64,000 nt of DNA from UBA961 sp049426725 (GCA_049426725.1 JBMSYN010000006.1:1-64000), one strand, 5' to 3'. Shown: positions 17,661 to 26,747, counted from the stretch's first letter. Program-made: numbers and translations. The notes: a model not told the origin generated them from the letters alone.

Positions 17661-18479
17661 ATGTTCGCCAAAAGAAATGTGTATTTCAGCATCTTCTTGA
17701 TGCTTTTCTTGATGCAACCGATTTTCGCACAGAAAATCGGGTATGTGTCTTCACAAGCCATTCGTGAAAAATTTCCGGAGGCGAAGCAAGCAGAGCAACG
17801 TCTACAAACAATGGTTGACAACTGGAAAAGAGAGCTTGACGATCAACAAAAAGTGATCAATGAACTGGACATGGAGATCAAAAAAAATCGACTCGTTTGG
17901 ACTGAAGTTGAAAAGGCAGAGAAAATCGCAACATTTGAACGCAAGAAAAAAGAGCGAGAAGAATATGCCACAAGAAAGCTTGGTCCGAACGGAGAATATG
18001 ATGCAGCTATTGCCTTAGTGTTTCGTGGAGTTGAAGAAAAGATTTATGCCGCAATTCAAGAAGTTTCCTTCAATGACGGTTATGACATAGTGTGGGATAA
18101 GTCAACCCAACCATTGGCATTTATAAACCCAAAGTATGATCTCACTGTCAAAGTGCTGAAAAAATTGGGTATCAATGTTGATGATATGGAAAAGCAGCAG
18201 CAAGAAGCAATCGACAAAGACCCGAGAAACAATAAGAAACCTACTTCGAGTGGGTCTTCGACTGCGACTAAGCGCACTCGTAATAGAAAACCCGCTGAAG
18301 TTCCTGAAGAAGAGAAAAAAGGAATTTTTGACAATCTGAAGGATTCTGTCATGGATGGATTGCAAGACATGATAAAACTTCCCAATCAAGGCACAGATTC
18401 TACGAAAAGTGGTGGAAATGCACCCGAATCTGTTCCTCTACAGCTTCCTTCAGATACAACCGGAATCAAAAAACCATAA
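17661..18479 (+). CDS. Second OmpH/Skp-like protein with extended disordered tail
   Basis: A 272-residue paralog of the gene before it. It has a signal peptide (to PIFAQ), the family start KIGYVSSQAIREKFPEAKQAEQRL, a coiled coil, and the closing YDIVWDKSTQPLAFINPKYDLT. Unlike ordinary Skp it continues for about 100 residues in a low-complexity Ser/Thr/Lys/Pro/Glu tail (SSGSSTATKRTRNRKPAEVP onward), ending in short amphipathic pieces. The tail could reach partner proteins or lengthen the chaperone's arms; this is inference. AAAAGGGGG lies before the ATG. It lies between skp and lpxD and is probably cotranscribed. Confidence 0.87.
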   Translation: MFAKRNVYFSIFLMLFLMQPIFAQKIGYVSSQAIREKFPEAKQAEQRLQTMVDNWKRELDDQQKVINELDMEIKKNRLVWTEVEKAEKIATFERKKKEREEYATRKLGPNGEYDAAIALVFRGVEEKIYAAIQEVSFNDGYDIVWDKSTQPLAFINPKYDLTVKVLKKLGINVDDMEKQQQEAIDKDPRNNKKPTSSGSSTATKRTRNRKPAEVPEEEKKGIFDNLKDSVMDGLQDMIKLPNQGTDSTKSGGNAPESVPLQLPSDTTGIKKP

Positions 18480-18484
18480 TCTTC

Positions 18485-19552
18485 ATGAAACTCAAGAAAT
18501 CATATACAATAGCTGAAATCGCCACCCATCTTGATTCCAAGGTGGAGGGCGATGAAAGCATTGTGATAGATGGCATTGGCAGAATTGAAGAATCGAAACC
18601 GGGCGAAGTACTGTTCATTTCAGGCAAAGAGTTTATCTCATATCTCAAAGTCTGTACATACAACTGTATTTTGATTCCACCTACAATGAATGTTGAACCT
18701 ATGGAGGGGCAAGCATTCATCCGTGTCAAGCATCCGCATGGGGCATTTGCAACATTGATTTCATTGTTTTTTCCGGATGAACCAACTATTCCCAGCACAG
18801 AAGAAACTGCTTTTATACATCCCACGGCTTCACTCGGAGAGAATGTCTTCATTCATGCAGGGGCATATATTGGACCAAATTGCGTGATAGGCGATGATTG
18901 CATCATACACCCCTATGTGGTACTTTCCGGTAATGTGTCAATGGGGAATCACTGCATTGCTTATCCACATGTTGTGTGTTATGCCAATACAGTCATAGGA
19001 AACAATGTCATCCTTCATGCCGGTTGCGTTATTGGGTCAGATGGATTCGGTTATATAGAATCTTCTGACGGCTCATATCGCAAAATCAACCATGTTGGAA
19101 ATGTGATTCTTGAAGATGATGTGGAAATTGGCTCGAACACTACCATTGATCGATCTGTTGTCAATAGTACTATCATTTCAAAAGGTGTGAAAATTGACAA
19201 CCTTGTTCAAATCGGACATAATGTTTCCATTGGAGAGCATACTGCTTTTGCTGCTCAAGTTGGCATTGCAGGAAGTGCTAAGATAGGAGCCAGAAATAGA
19301 TTTGCCGGACAAGTAGGTACCGTTGGACATCTTTCAACCGCTGATGATGTTATTGTATATGGTCAATCCGGAATTGCGCAAAGTATTGAGCAATCAGGTA
19401 TTTATTTTGGTAGCCCTGCCATTGAACGTGGTAAAGAAATGCGAAGGATCTATGCTTCACAGCAATTACCCGAATTGCTAAAACTCATAAACTCCCTCGA
19501 ACTTCGCATCAAAGAATTGGAACAAGCCCGAGATAATGAAAAAACCTCGTAA
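18485..19552 (+). CDS. lpxD: UDP-3-O-acylglucosamine N-acyltransferase
   Basis: A 355-residue LpxD, third enzyme of lipid A synthesis, adding the N-linked hydroxyacyl chain. The N-terminal uridine-binding domain (about 1-100) is followed by left-handed beta-helix hexapeptide repeats (IGPNCVIGDDCIIHPYVVL and so on) and a C-terminal helix (ELLKLINSLELRIKELEQ). The active-site region with HVGNVILEDDVEIGSNTTID and the IGHNVSIGEHT segment is present. It lies five bases after the second Skp-like gene and directly before the lpxC-fabZ fusion. Acyl-chain length cannot be read from sequence here. Confidence 0.95.
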   Translation: MKLKKSYTIAEIATHLDSKVEGDESIVIDGIGRIEESKPGEVLFISGKEFISYLKVCTYNCILIPPTMNVEPMEGQAFIRVKHPHGAFATLISLFFPDEPTIPSTEETAFIHPTASLGENVFIHAGAYIGPNCVIGDDCIIHPYVVLSGNVSMGNHCIAYPHVVCYANTVIGNNVILHAGCVIGSDGFGYIESSDGSYRKINHVGNVILEDDVEIGSNTTIDRSVVNSTIISKGVKIDNLVQIGHNVSIGEHTAFAAQVGIAGSAKIGARNRFAGQVGTVGHLSTADDVIVYGQSGIAQSIEQSGIYFGSPAIERGKEMRRIYASQQLPELLKLINSLELRIKELEQARDNEKTS

Positions 19553-19581
19553 TTTAGGTAAGTATTACCCCGAGCATCCAC

Positions 19582-20985
19582 ATGAATGTCAATCAAAGAA
19601 CAATAAAAAAACCTGTCACACTCAGTGGTGTTGGACTCCACACCGGTAATCCTTCAACCATCACTTTTCATCCCGCTCCGGAACATCATGGCTTTACATT
19701 TGTCAGAGCTGATCTTGAGGGAAAACCTGAGATACCTGCATTGGTTGATTATGTTACCGATATTGCCCGTGGAACCACAATCACATGCAATGGTGCGAGC
19801 GTACATACTGTTGAACATGTTCTTGCAGCTTTGGTTGGTTTGGAGATAGACAATTGCAGGATGGAGCTTACGGCAAATGAACCACCAATAGGGGATGGAA
19901 GTGCTTTGCCTTATGCAGAAGTATTGCTTCAGGCAGGGTTTGAAGAGCAAAAAGCACCTCGAGATTTCATCGTGATTGATCAGATGCTTCGATATGTGAA
20001 TGAGTCCAAACAAACTGAAATTGTTGCTCTACCCAATGATGACTTCCGCATAACGGTCATGATTGATTATCAGAACTCTGCATTGGCAAGTCAACATTCA
20101 GGCTTATTTGATTTGCAATCTGAGTTCCTTCGAGATTTTGCCCCCGCAAGAACATTTTGTTTTTTGACTGAAGTTGAATCTTTGCATGAGCAAGGTTTGA
20201 TTCGTGGTGGATCTTTGGACAATGCAATCGTGATTGTTGACAAAGAGATTCCCGATGAAGATTTACGCGCAATGCTCACTAGGTTTGACATAGAGCAAAA
20301 TGCTGTATTGGGTCAAAATGGAATATTGAATAATCGACTGCTTCGATTTAAGAATGAGCCGGCACGTCATAAGCTGCTTGACATGCTAGGTGATTTGGCA
20401 TTGATTGGTGCTCCGATCAAAGGACAGATATTGGCTGCAAGGCCTGGTCATGCCGTGAATATCGAATTTGCCAAGAAAATCAGAGCCCTTCACAAAGAGC
20501 AAAAAAATCAACAGCAAAAAGTAACGAAAAAACAAGTACCTGTTCTGGACATCAATCAGATTTTGAAAGTGATGCCTCATAGGTATCCTTTTCTGCTTGT
20601 TGATAGAATCACCGATGTGGATCAAGAAGCCAAAAAAATCATTGGTTATAAGAATGTAACTATTAATGAGCCATTCTTTCCCGGTCATTTTCCCGAAAGA
20701 CCAATCATGCCTGGAGTTTTGATCATTGAAGCCATGGCACAAGTTGGTGGACTCCTTCTTTTAAATTCCGACAGTTACAAAGAAGGGAAATTGGTATTTT
20801 TCATGGCAATCAACAATGCAAAGTTCAGAAAGCCAGTTATTCCCGGTGATCAACTTGTGATGGAAGTTTCATTGACCGGAAAGCGTTTTAATACATTTGC
20901 CATGAGTGCAAAAGCATTTGTTGACGGAGCATTGGTTGCAGAAGCTGAACTTTCTGCCGCAATTGTAGATTCTTTACCAGCATAA
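19582..20985 (+). CDS. lpxC-fabZ: Fused LpxC deacetylase - FabZ dehydratase
   Basis: A 467-residue bifunctional protein. Residues 1-300 are LpxC, the zinc deacetylase that commits UDP-acyl-GlcNAc to lipid A, with Glu78 and the zinc ligands His79, His263 and Asp267, and a catalytic His290. A Lys/Gln-rich linker (about 301-320) leads to FabZ, the beta-hydroxyacyl-ACP dehydratase, with MPHRYPFLLVDRI, catalytic His369 (FPGHF) and Glu383 (IIEAMAQ). This fusion is characteristic of Bacteroidota and Chlorobiota and joins the competing lipid A and fatty-acid branches in one chain. All catalytic residues are intact. Confidence 0.96.
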   Translation: MNVNQRTIKKPVTLSGVGLHTGNPSTITFHPAPEHHGFTFVRADLEGKPEIPALVDYVTDIARGTTITCNGASVHTVEHVLAALVGLEIDNCRMELTANEPPIGDGSALPYAEVLLQAGFEEQKAPRDFIVIDQMLRYVNESKQTEIVALPNDDFRITVMIDYQNSALASQHSGLFDLQSEFLRDFAPARTFCFLTEVESLHEQGLIRGGSLDNAIVIVDKEIPDEDLRAMLTRFDIEQNAVLGQNGILNNRLLRFKNEPARHKLLDMLGDLALIGAPIKGQILAARPGHAVNIEFAKKIRALHKEQKNQQQKVTKKQVPVLDINQILKVMPHRYPFLLVDRITDVDQEAKKIIGYKNVTINEPFFPGHFPERPIMPGVLIIEAMAQVGGLLLLNSDSYKEGKLVFFMAINNAKFRKPVIPGDQLVMEVSLTGKRFNTFAMSAKAFVDGALVAEAELSAAIVDSLPA

Positions 20986-20997
20986 TAGAATAAGTAC

Positions 20998-21777
20998 ATG
21001 TCTGTTGAAATTCATCCTTTAGCCAGTGTGGCACCTCAAGCAAAACTGGGAACAAATGTCACTATTGGACCATTTGCCGTTATCGAATCAGATGTTGAGA
21101 TCGGCGATGGAAGTACAATCTATTCACATGCCACCATACTTAATGGCTCTAGAATCGGTAATGATTGTTCTATCTTTCCGGGTGCTGTAATTGGAGCGGT
21201 TCCACAGGATTTGAAATTCAAAGGCGAGCAAACATTCGCAATTATTGGTGATAGAACAGTCATACGCGAATGTGCAACTGTCAATCGTGGTACTGATGCA
21301 ACCGGAAGAGCAATCATTGGCAAGGACTGTCTTATCATGGCTTATTGCCATGTTGCCCATGATTGTACGGTGGGAGATCATGTTGTGATGAGCAATGTTT
21401 CACAATTGGCAGGGCATGTAACAATAGGGAATTGGGTAATACTTGGTGGGCTTGCCAAAATCATACAGTTTTGCTCTGTGGGTGATCATGCCATGATTGG
21501 GGCAGATTGCAAAGTGACAAAAGATGTTGCACCTTATGCTCTCATCGGAAGAGAGCCTGCTAAAGTGGAGGGTGTCAACAAAATAGGTTTGAGAAGAAGA
21601 GGATTTTCCAATCAAGCAATTGATGCAATCCAAGAATTGTATTCAGCAGTTTTTTTCTCGGGAATGAATACCACTGATGGCATGGAAGAATATGAGCGTT
21701 TGCATGCACATATATTGCCTGAAGTTGAATCATGCATATCATTCATCCGTTCATCTCAAAAGGGAATCATTCGTTGA
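20998..21777 (+). CDS. lpxA: UDP-N-acetylglucosamine O-acyltransferase
   Basis: A 259-residue LpxA, first enzyme of lipid A synthesis. It shows the N-terminal hexapeptide beta-helix, the family sequence GAVPQDLKF, the catalytic His121 in YCHVAHDCTVG, and a C-terminal helical domain (GVNKIGLRRRGFSNQAIDAI) that completes the trimer. Length matches E. coli LpxA. It starts 12 bases after the lpxC-fabZ fusion. Its 3' end overlaps the start of the VanZ-like gene. Confidence 0.96.
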   Translation: MSVEIHPLASVAPQAKLGTNVTIGPFAVIESDVEIGDGSTIYSHATILNGSRIGNDCSIFPGAVIGAVPQDLKFKGEQTFAIIGDRTVIRECATVNRGTDATGRAIIGKDCLIMAYCHVAHDCTVGDHVVMSNVSQLAGHVTIGNWVILGGLAKIIQFCSVGDHAMIGADCKVTKDVAPYALIGREPAKVEGVNKIGLRRRGFSNQAIDAIQELYSAVFFSGMNTTDGMEEYERLHAHILPEVESCISFIRSSQKGIIR

Positions 21778-22154
21778 TTTCTAAAAGATCGATTCAGCTA
21801 CTCGCAAAAATCCCTTTTGTTTTTGCCTCAGCCGGGATTTATTATTTTTCTTCTCTTCCTCAGCCTCCATTTGTGATGACTTCATTTCAATGGCAAGATA
21901 AAGTATTGCACTTGTGTGCATATCTTTTTTACGGCATTGCAATTGCGATTGGAATACATCCGCATCAATCGTTTTCACTCAAAAAAAGAATCATCATCAT
22001 TGTGACGATAGGATTCGTTTATGCAATGAGTGATGAATTCCATCAATCATTCGTTCCAGGAAGAACAAGCGAGATAGGTGATTTGATTGCTGACTGGATA
22101 GGAGTTTCGCTTGCTGCCTTGGTCTATGGTTATATGATTAATCGAAAAGAATAA
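21774..22154 (+). CDS. VanZ-like membrane protein
   Basis: A 126-residue VanZ-family membrane protein with four predicted helices. The core motif DKVLHLCAYLFYGI and the conserved DEFHQSFVPGRTSEIGDLIADWIG are typical of the family. VanZ raises teicoplanin resistance in enterococci, but the role of the many Bacteroidota homologs is unknown. I favour a TTG start at 21774: it overlaps the lpxA stop (TTGA) and has AAAAGGGA eight bases upstream. An ATG at 21732 would add 14 residues but has no comparable ribosome site. It is the last gene of the envelope cluster and converges on the SOD gene. Confidence 0.85.
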   Translation: MISKRSIQLLAKIPFVFASAGIYYFSSLPQPPFVMTSFQWQDKVLHLCAYLFYGIAIAIGIHPHQSFSLKKRIIIIVTIGFVYAMSDEFHQSFVPGRTSEIGDLIADWIGVSLAALVYGYMINRKE

Positions 22155-22175
22155 CGCAATTCTCAATGATTTTCA

Positions 22176-22892
22176 TTACCCCTTTATTGCTTGTTCATAG
22201 AGTTCATTGACAGCCTTCCAGTTCACAATATTCCACCAAGCATTTACATAATCAGATCTTTTATTCTGATATTTCAGATAATAGGCATGTTCCCAAACAT
22301 CGATTGCAAGTAATGGAATCGTATTCCAAGCGGAAAGTTTATGTTGGTTTTCTGCTTGCAAAATAATGAGAACTCCATCATCCCTTCTAAAATGAAGTAT
22401 TGCCCAGCCACTACCCTCAACGGCAATTGCTGCGGCTGTAAATTGTTTCTTGAATAACTCAAAAGAGCCAAATGATGTTGTGATCGCATCAGCAAGCGGG
22501 CATGCATCAAGGATTCCACCGCCCTTTGAAACCGGAATCATGATTTTCCAAAACAAACTATGGAGGGCATGCCCTCCACCATGAAAAGCACATTGTTTTG
22601 ACCAATGCTGAATCAATGAAAAATCTCCATTTGATCTTGCTTTTGCCAATTCAGTTTCGGCTTTGTTCAAACCATCAACATAAGCTTTATGATGTTTTGA
22701 ATGATGTAATTCCATGGTCATTGCATCTATATGTGGCTCCAAATCAGAATAACCATATCCCAAAGATGGCAAATCATGCTTAGTTGTTGTGCCTGATTTT
22801 ACCGGCTCTTGAGAAATAGTAGGAATTGAAGTTGCCAATGATCCGGCAATTGCCAGTCCGGTTCCGATGAAATTTCTACGATTTGTTTTCAT
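22176..22892 (-). CDS. sodA: Fe/Mn superoxide dismutase with twin-arginine leader
   Basis: A 238-residue Fe/Mn SOD converting superoxide to oxygen and peroxide. Metal ligands are His54 (LEPHID), His111 (ALHSLFW), Asp198 and His202 (DVWEHAY). The GGGH segment before His111 resembles manganese enzymes. Unusually, it starts with MKTNRRNFIGTGLAIAGS, a twin-arginine (R-R-x-F-I) leader of about 28 residues, so the folded metal-loaded enzyme is probably sent to the periplasm. It follows the MGMT-type gene by 26 bases and is probably cotranscribed. Metal preference is inferred. Confidence 0.93.
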   Translation of the reverse strand: MKTNRRNFIGTGLAIAGSLATSIPTISQEPVKSGTTTKHDLPSLGYGYSDLEPHIDAMTMELHHSKHHKAYVDGLNKAETELAKARSNGDFSLIQHWSKQCAFHGGGHALHSLFWKIMIPVSKGGGILDACPLADAITTSFGSFELFKKQFTAAAIAVEGSGWAILHFRRDDGVLIILQAENQHKLSAWNTIPLLAIDVWEHAYYLKYQNKRSDYVNAWWNIVNWKAVNELYEQAIKG

Positions 22893-22918
22893 GAGTATAT
22901 ACCTGTTTCAGTGAATTG

Positions 22919-23257
22919 TCATGTGAGATTTTGAAGCGCATCCATGGGTTTCCAAAGATGTTTGGACAAATCTACGGCTTCTCCAATAAATCGTACATTT
23001 TCTCCCAAAAGCCGTTCCTTCATTTGAAATGGATGTTCAAAATGCATTTTGCCTGATAATTCCCCCATTCTATTGACGACTCGGTGACATGGAATGTCTA
23101 TCCTATCCACTACGGCATTCAAGGCCCAGCCAACCATTCTTGATGACCCTTTGGACCCCAAAAATTCAGCAATAATGCCATAGGTAGTGACCTTGCCAGG
23201 AGGTATGCATCGAACCACCTCATAGACTCTATTAAAGAAATCTTCAGATTTTTTCAT
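22919..23257 (-). CDS. ogt: Short MGMT-family methylated-DNA alkyltransferase
   Basis: A 112-residue protein containing only the DNA-binding/active-site domain of O6-alkylguanine-DNA alkyltransferases. The helix IPPGKVTTYGIIAEFLG, the arginine finger in SSRMVGWALN and the active-site PCHRVVN with Cys57 are present. Alkyltransferase-like (ATL) proteins are similarly short but have Trp instead of Cys, so this one could still accept alkyl groups. It would repair alkylated guanine directly. It leads the SOD gene and diverges from the biotin carrier gene across a 134-base region with short repeats. Confidence 0.87.
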   Translation of the reverse strand: MKKSEDFFNRVYEVVRCIPPGKVTTYGIIAEFLGSKGSSRMVGWALNAVVDRIDIPCHRVVNRMGELSGKMHFEHPFQMKERLLGENVRFIGEAVDLSKHLWKPMDALQNLT

Positions 23258-23304
23258 CTGTTCAATCCTGGGTGTTTTATGAATTTCAGAAATGTGGACA
23301 ACTT

Positions 23305-23347
23305 TACGTGCATTATACGTGCCTAAATTGAAAAATTTGCCTAAATT
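23305..23347. promoter_or_regulatory. Short direct repeats in the ogt / biotin-carrier divergent region
   Basis: TACGTGC occurs at 23305-23311 and again at 23316-23322, 11 bases apart, close to one helix turn. CCTAAATT occurs at 23322-23329 and 23340-23347, 18 bases apart. Repeats with helical spacing between divergent genes suggest an operator, but no regulator is known. Confidence 0.3.
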
Positions 23348-23391
23348 TCCTCGTCGAATTGTGTTTCTGTATGCACATATACTTCCCCAAT

Positions 23392-23925
23392 ATGACTGTT
23401 TCTTATCACGCCGAAGCAGAATTTCTTCAAGAAAAGAAAGAGCTTGAGCTTATTGTTGAATATTTTTCTGTGAAGATTGGTGAAGAGATATTTACATTCG
23501 AACCAATCTCAGGCTATCCGGCTCTTTTTCGAGTCACTACAAATTTGTCTGATGATGTTAGAACCATCATTGCGATGCAACATGAACAAGGAATGGAAAT
23601 ATCTCTCAATGGTTACTCATTTATCATTGATGTTCATAGTTCCGCTTCGCACCGATTTAAGAAGATAATTTCTTCAGGTGTTGGAAAGTATGCTTCACAA
23701 GTAAAAGTTCCGGCACCCATGCCAGGATTATTGAAATCAGTGTCTGTTGTTGCTGGCCAATCCATAAAGAAAGGCGATCCGCTTTTCGTATTGGAAGCAA
23801 TGAAGATGGAAAATGTCATCAAATCTCCGATTTCAGGAACCGTTCAAATGTTGTTTGCTGAAACCGGAATTGCAATAGAAAAAGGCTTCGTGCTTTGCAC
23901 AATTGATCAAGTAAATAAAGAATGA
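23392..23925 (+). CDS. Biotin carboxyl carrier protein
   Basis: A 177-residue protein ending in a biotinyl domain (about 102-175): PAPMPGLLKSVSVVAGQSIKKGD, then EAMKMEN with the biotin-accepting Lys138. The first 100 residues resemble the linker/BT-like region found next to the biotin domain of acyl-CoA carboxylase alpha chains rather than the Ala/Pro linker of AccB. No biotin carboxylase or carboxyltransferase gene is adjacent, so its enzyme must be encoded elsewhere. Several starts are possible (TTG 23359, ATG 23371, ATG 23392), none with a strong ribosome site. The family is certain, the partner unknown. Confidence 0.85.
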   Translation: MTVSYHAEAEFLQEKKELELIVEYFSVKIGEEIFTFEPISGYPALFRVTTNLSDDVRTIIAMQHEQGMEISLNGYSFIIDVHSSASHRFKKIISSGVGKYASQVKVPAPMPGLLKSVSVVAGQSIKKGDPLFVLEAMKMENVIKSPISGTVQMLFAETGIAIEKGFVLCTIDQVNKE

Positions 23926-23969
23926 AATTACACACAAAATATTATACGTTTTCACTTCAAGGTTATGCC

Positions 23970-26729
23970 ATGAATAAACGACTACTAACGCTCTTTGGCG
24001 CTATGCTGATTGGATGTTTTGCATTTTCTCCTGCTTATGCTGGGGTATTGGAAGGCAAATTGTTGAATGCTGCAAAAAAATCAGTTGAATCAGCTCCGGA
24101 AGAACCATTGTATTTGTATTCTGCAACCATCGAGGCTGCTGATGATGATGACAATGCAACCAATGCATTAAAGACAAAGAACATTAAAATCATCAATCTT
24201 GGTCCTGCAATCAACACAGGTGCTGATGAATATGCACCTACGGTTACGGCAGATGGTAAAACATTGTTTTTTGTTTCCAATAGAAAAGGCAGTAAGTCTA
24301 GCGATGATGTTGAATATCGCGGACCCGCATCTGATGACTTTTGGGCTTCCAAAAAAGAGGGCCGTCTTGATGAGTTTCAACTTGATTCATTGTTTAATAT
24401 CGAACCTGAACCCAAGGAATCCAAGAATACGGTAAACACTATCTATAATGAAGGTGCTGCATCGATTTCTTCGGATGGTCAGAGACTTATCTTCACAGCT
24501 TGCGATCGCCCGGATGGTATTGGATCATGCGATTTGTATCAAACTGAAATCGATGGAGTCAAATGGGGGCGTCCTTCAAATCTTGGACCTGAGGTAAATT
24601 CAAAATTCTGGGATTCTCAGCCCTCTCTTTCTCCCGATGGAAATAGAATTTACTTTGCATCCAATCGTTTGGGACCAAATAACAATGATTCAGATCCAGG
24701 CAATACAAATTATGATATTTGGTACTCTGACTTTGATGAAGAATCTTTAAAGTGGAAACCTGCAAAAAATCTTGGTGCTGTCATTAATACCGCCGGTGAA
24801 GAACTCGGGCCATTCATTGCAAAAGATGGTGTGACCCTCTATTTTGCATCCACCGGACATCAACCTAATCTCGGTGCAAAAGATTTCTATTTCGCTACTC
24901 TTACAGATCCTGATAAAAATGTATGGTCGAAGCCGGCTCCCATTCCTTATCCCGGCATCAATTCTAAAGATGATGAAGAATTCATTTCATTTCCTGCTTC
25001 AGGTGATGTTATCTATTTCTCGTCAGATAGATCTTATGAACGTTCCCAAGGTGGTCAAGACATTTTCATGGCTTATGTTCCACCGTTTTCAAGAGCCGTC
25101 ATCATTCGCGTACTCGTTATTGATGAATGTACAGGTGAAGGAATTCCGGCAGCTGTAACCATCAAAAACAAGCATATTGGCACATCTAAACGCGACTCAT
25201 TGAAACTCGGCAAAAGTGAATTGCAATATATCGTCCAAAATAGTGATTATGGCTCAGGCGGTAATCTCGCGGAAAAGATTGAATTTGAGATCATTGCCGA
25301 GAATAGCAAGTATGGAACGAAATCTGAAACCGTCACCATCATCAAGCCTGAAACAACCTATGATGAAGAAAAGGCAAAGCAATCCAAGGAAGAGCCACCT
25401 GTACGCATTATGCTTGGAAGAAAACCAAGTATAACTGCTGAAATGGAATTTGCAGATTATATCAAACGCATAAGCAAGAAGAATCCTGCACTTTCGAATT
25501 GGAAGGGTCTTGTTTTGGAAGAAGTTGCTACAATCGACTTGTTCCCATTATTGCCTTATGTATTCTTTGATTCAACTTCATCGACCATTCCTTCTCGTTA
25601 TCGCTTGTTTACTTCTCCATCTCAAACAGCAGGTTTCACTGATGAAACAGTAAAAGGCGACAAGAATGCAAATACTCCTGAAAAGTATTATGACATTTTG
25701 AATATTTATGGATATCGTTTGAAGAAATATCCATCTGTATCTGTCACCGTAACTGGATGTAATGATGAAACTTCACTAGGTGAGAAAGATCTTGACCTTT
25801 CTCAAAGAAGAGCGCAAGTTGTGTATGATTATCTCAAAAACATTTGGGGTATTGAAGAAAGTAGATTGAAATTGGAGAAGAGAAATCTTCCTGATGCACT
25901 CGTCGCCTCCAAGACATCAGACAAAGACCCTCAAAGTAAGTTGTATAGTAATATCGAGAATCGTCGTACAGAACTTACTTTTGCGAGTGGATCAGAAGAA
26001 GATCTTTGGCAAGTCCGTAAGCCATTGATTGACCGTGAACCTACTATTTTCCCATCACCACTTACAATGAATTTCCAAATGGATAATGGAATTGATGAGG
26101 GGCTTGTTGATTCACGTAGAATCGAAGTCAAGCGTGGCGATGCAGAATGGGTAACACTCACCAATGTTGGCAAGACAGAAAAGACCTACACTTGGGATTG
26201 GAAGAATGCTGCCGGTGGTAATCTAGAAGAAACCATTTTTGATGAAGGTTCATTCTCTGCAAGACTTGTTGTGAAAAGTATCAATGGAACAGAGTGTACT
26301 TCTGACCCAGTCATGATCAAAGTTATGATTGTGAAGAATAAACCAGGTGTAAAAGTTGAAAAAGCCGGCGCTAAAACAAGAGAAACTTATAAGCTTGTTC
26401 TCTTCCCATTCAATCGTTATGATGCCGGTCCATTCAATGAGCGTATCATGAAAGAATTCGTGTTCACCAGAACAATGCCAAAATCAGAAATTGCAGTTGA
26501 AGGGCATACTGATGTGATTGGTATGTTTGAATCAAATGCAAAACTCTCAACAAATCGTGCGAAGACCGTCGAAACTGCCATCCGTAAGGCAACGAAAGGT
26601 CAATTCCAATCATTGGAATCTAAAGGCGTTGGTGAAGAATTACCATTCTTCATAAATGAAATACCTGAGGGCAGATTGTATAATCGTACAGTTCGCATCA
26701 ATATTCAAACTCCGATTGAAGAAGAGTAA
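23970..26729 (+). CDS. PD40 propeller - double OmpA outer-membrane-linked protein, PorE-like
   Basis: A 919-residue secreted protein. After a signal peptide (MNKRLLTLFG...AYAG), residues about 65-385 are PD40/WD40-like propeller repeats (EYAPTVTADGKTLFFVSNR, SPDGNRIYFASNR and others). Next come a carboxypeptidase-regulatory-like beta domain (about 385-480), a first OmpA domain (about 545-685, DLDLSQRRAQVVYDYL), a beta insert, and a second OmpA domain (about 795-919, VEGHTDVIG, AKLSTNRAKTVE). PorE of the type IX secretion system has PD40, CRD and OmpA domains, which fits, but a second OmpA domain is extra. ATG 23970 has AAGG seven bases upstream. It ends at a strong terminator. Confidence 0.87.
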   Translation: MNKRLLTLFGAMLIGCFAFSPAYAGVLEGKLLNAAKKSVESAPEEPLYLYSATIEAADDDDNATNALKTKNIKIINLGPAINTGADEYAPTVTADGKTLFFVSNRKGSKSSDDVEYRGPASDDFWASKKEGRLDEFQLDSLFNIEPEPKESKNTVNTIYNEGAASISSDGQRLIFTACDRPDGIGSCDLYQTEIDGVKWGRPSNLGPEVNSKFWDSQPSLSPDGNRIYFASNRLGPNNNDSDPGNTNYDIWYSDFDEESLKWKPAKNLGAVINTAGEELGPFIAKDGVTLYFASTGHQPNLGAKDFYFATLTDPDKNVWSKPAPIPYPGINSKDDEEFISFPASGDVIYFSSDRSYERSQGGQDIFMAYVPPFSRAVIIRVLVIDECTGEGIPAAVTIKNKHIGTSKRDSLKLGKSELQYIVQNSDYGSGGNLAEKIEFEIIAENSKYGTKSETVTIIKPETTYDEEKAKQSKEEPPVRIMLGRKPSITAEMEFADYIKRISKKNPALSNWKGLVLEEVATIDLFPLLPYVFFDSTSSTIPSRYRLFTSPSQTAGFTDETVKGDKNANTPEKYYDILNIYGYRLKKYPSVSVTVTGCNDETSLGEKDLDLSQRRAQVVYDYLKNIWGIEESRLKLEKRNLPDALVASKTSDKDPQSKLYSNIENRRTELTFASGSEEDLWQVRKPLIDREPTIFPSPLTMNFQMDNGIDEGLVDSRRIEVKRGDAEWVTLTNVGKTEKTYTWDWKNAAGGNLEETIFDEGSFSARLVVKSINGTECTSDPVMIKVMIVKNKPGVKVEKAGAKTRETYKLVLFPFNRYDAGPFNERIMKEFVFTRTMPKSEIAVEGHTDVIGMFESNAKLSTNRAKTVETAIRKATKGQFQSLESKGVGEELPFFINEIPEGRLYNRTVRINIQTPIEEE

Positions 26730-26747
26730 GAAACAAAACAAAACCTT

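Noticed and set aside
20386..20742. A 118-codon antisense frame in the FabZ part of the fusion
   Set aside because: It mirrors conserved FabZ codons and has no independent support.
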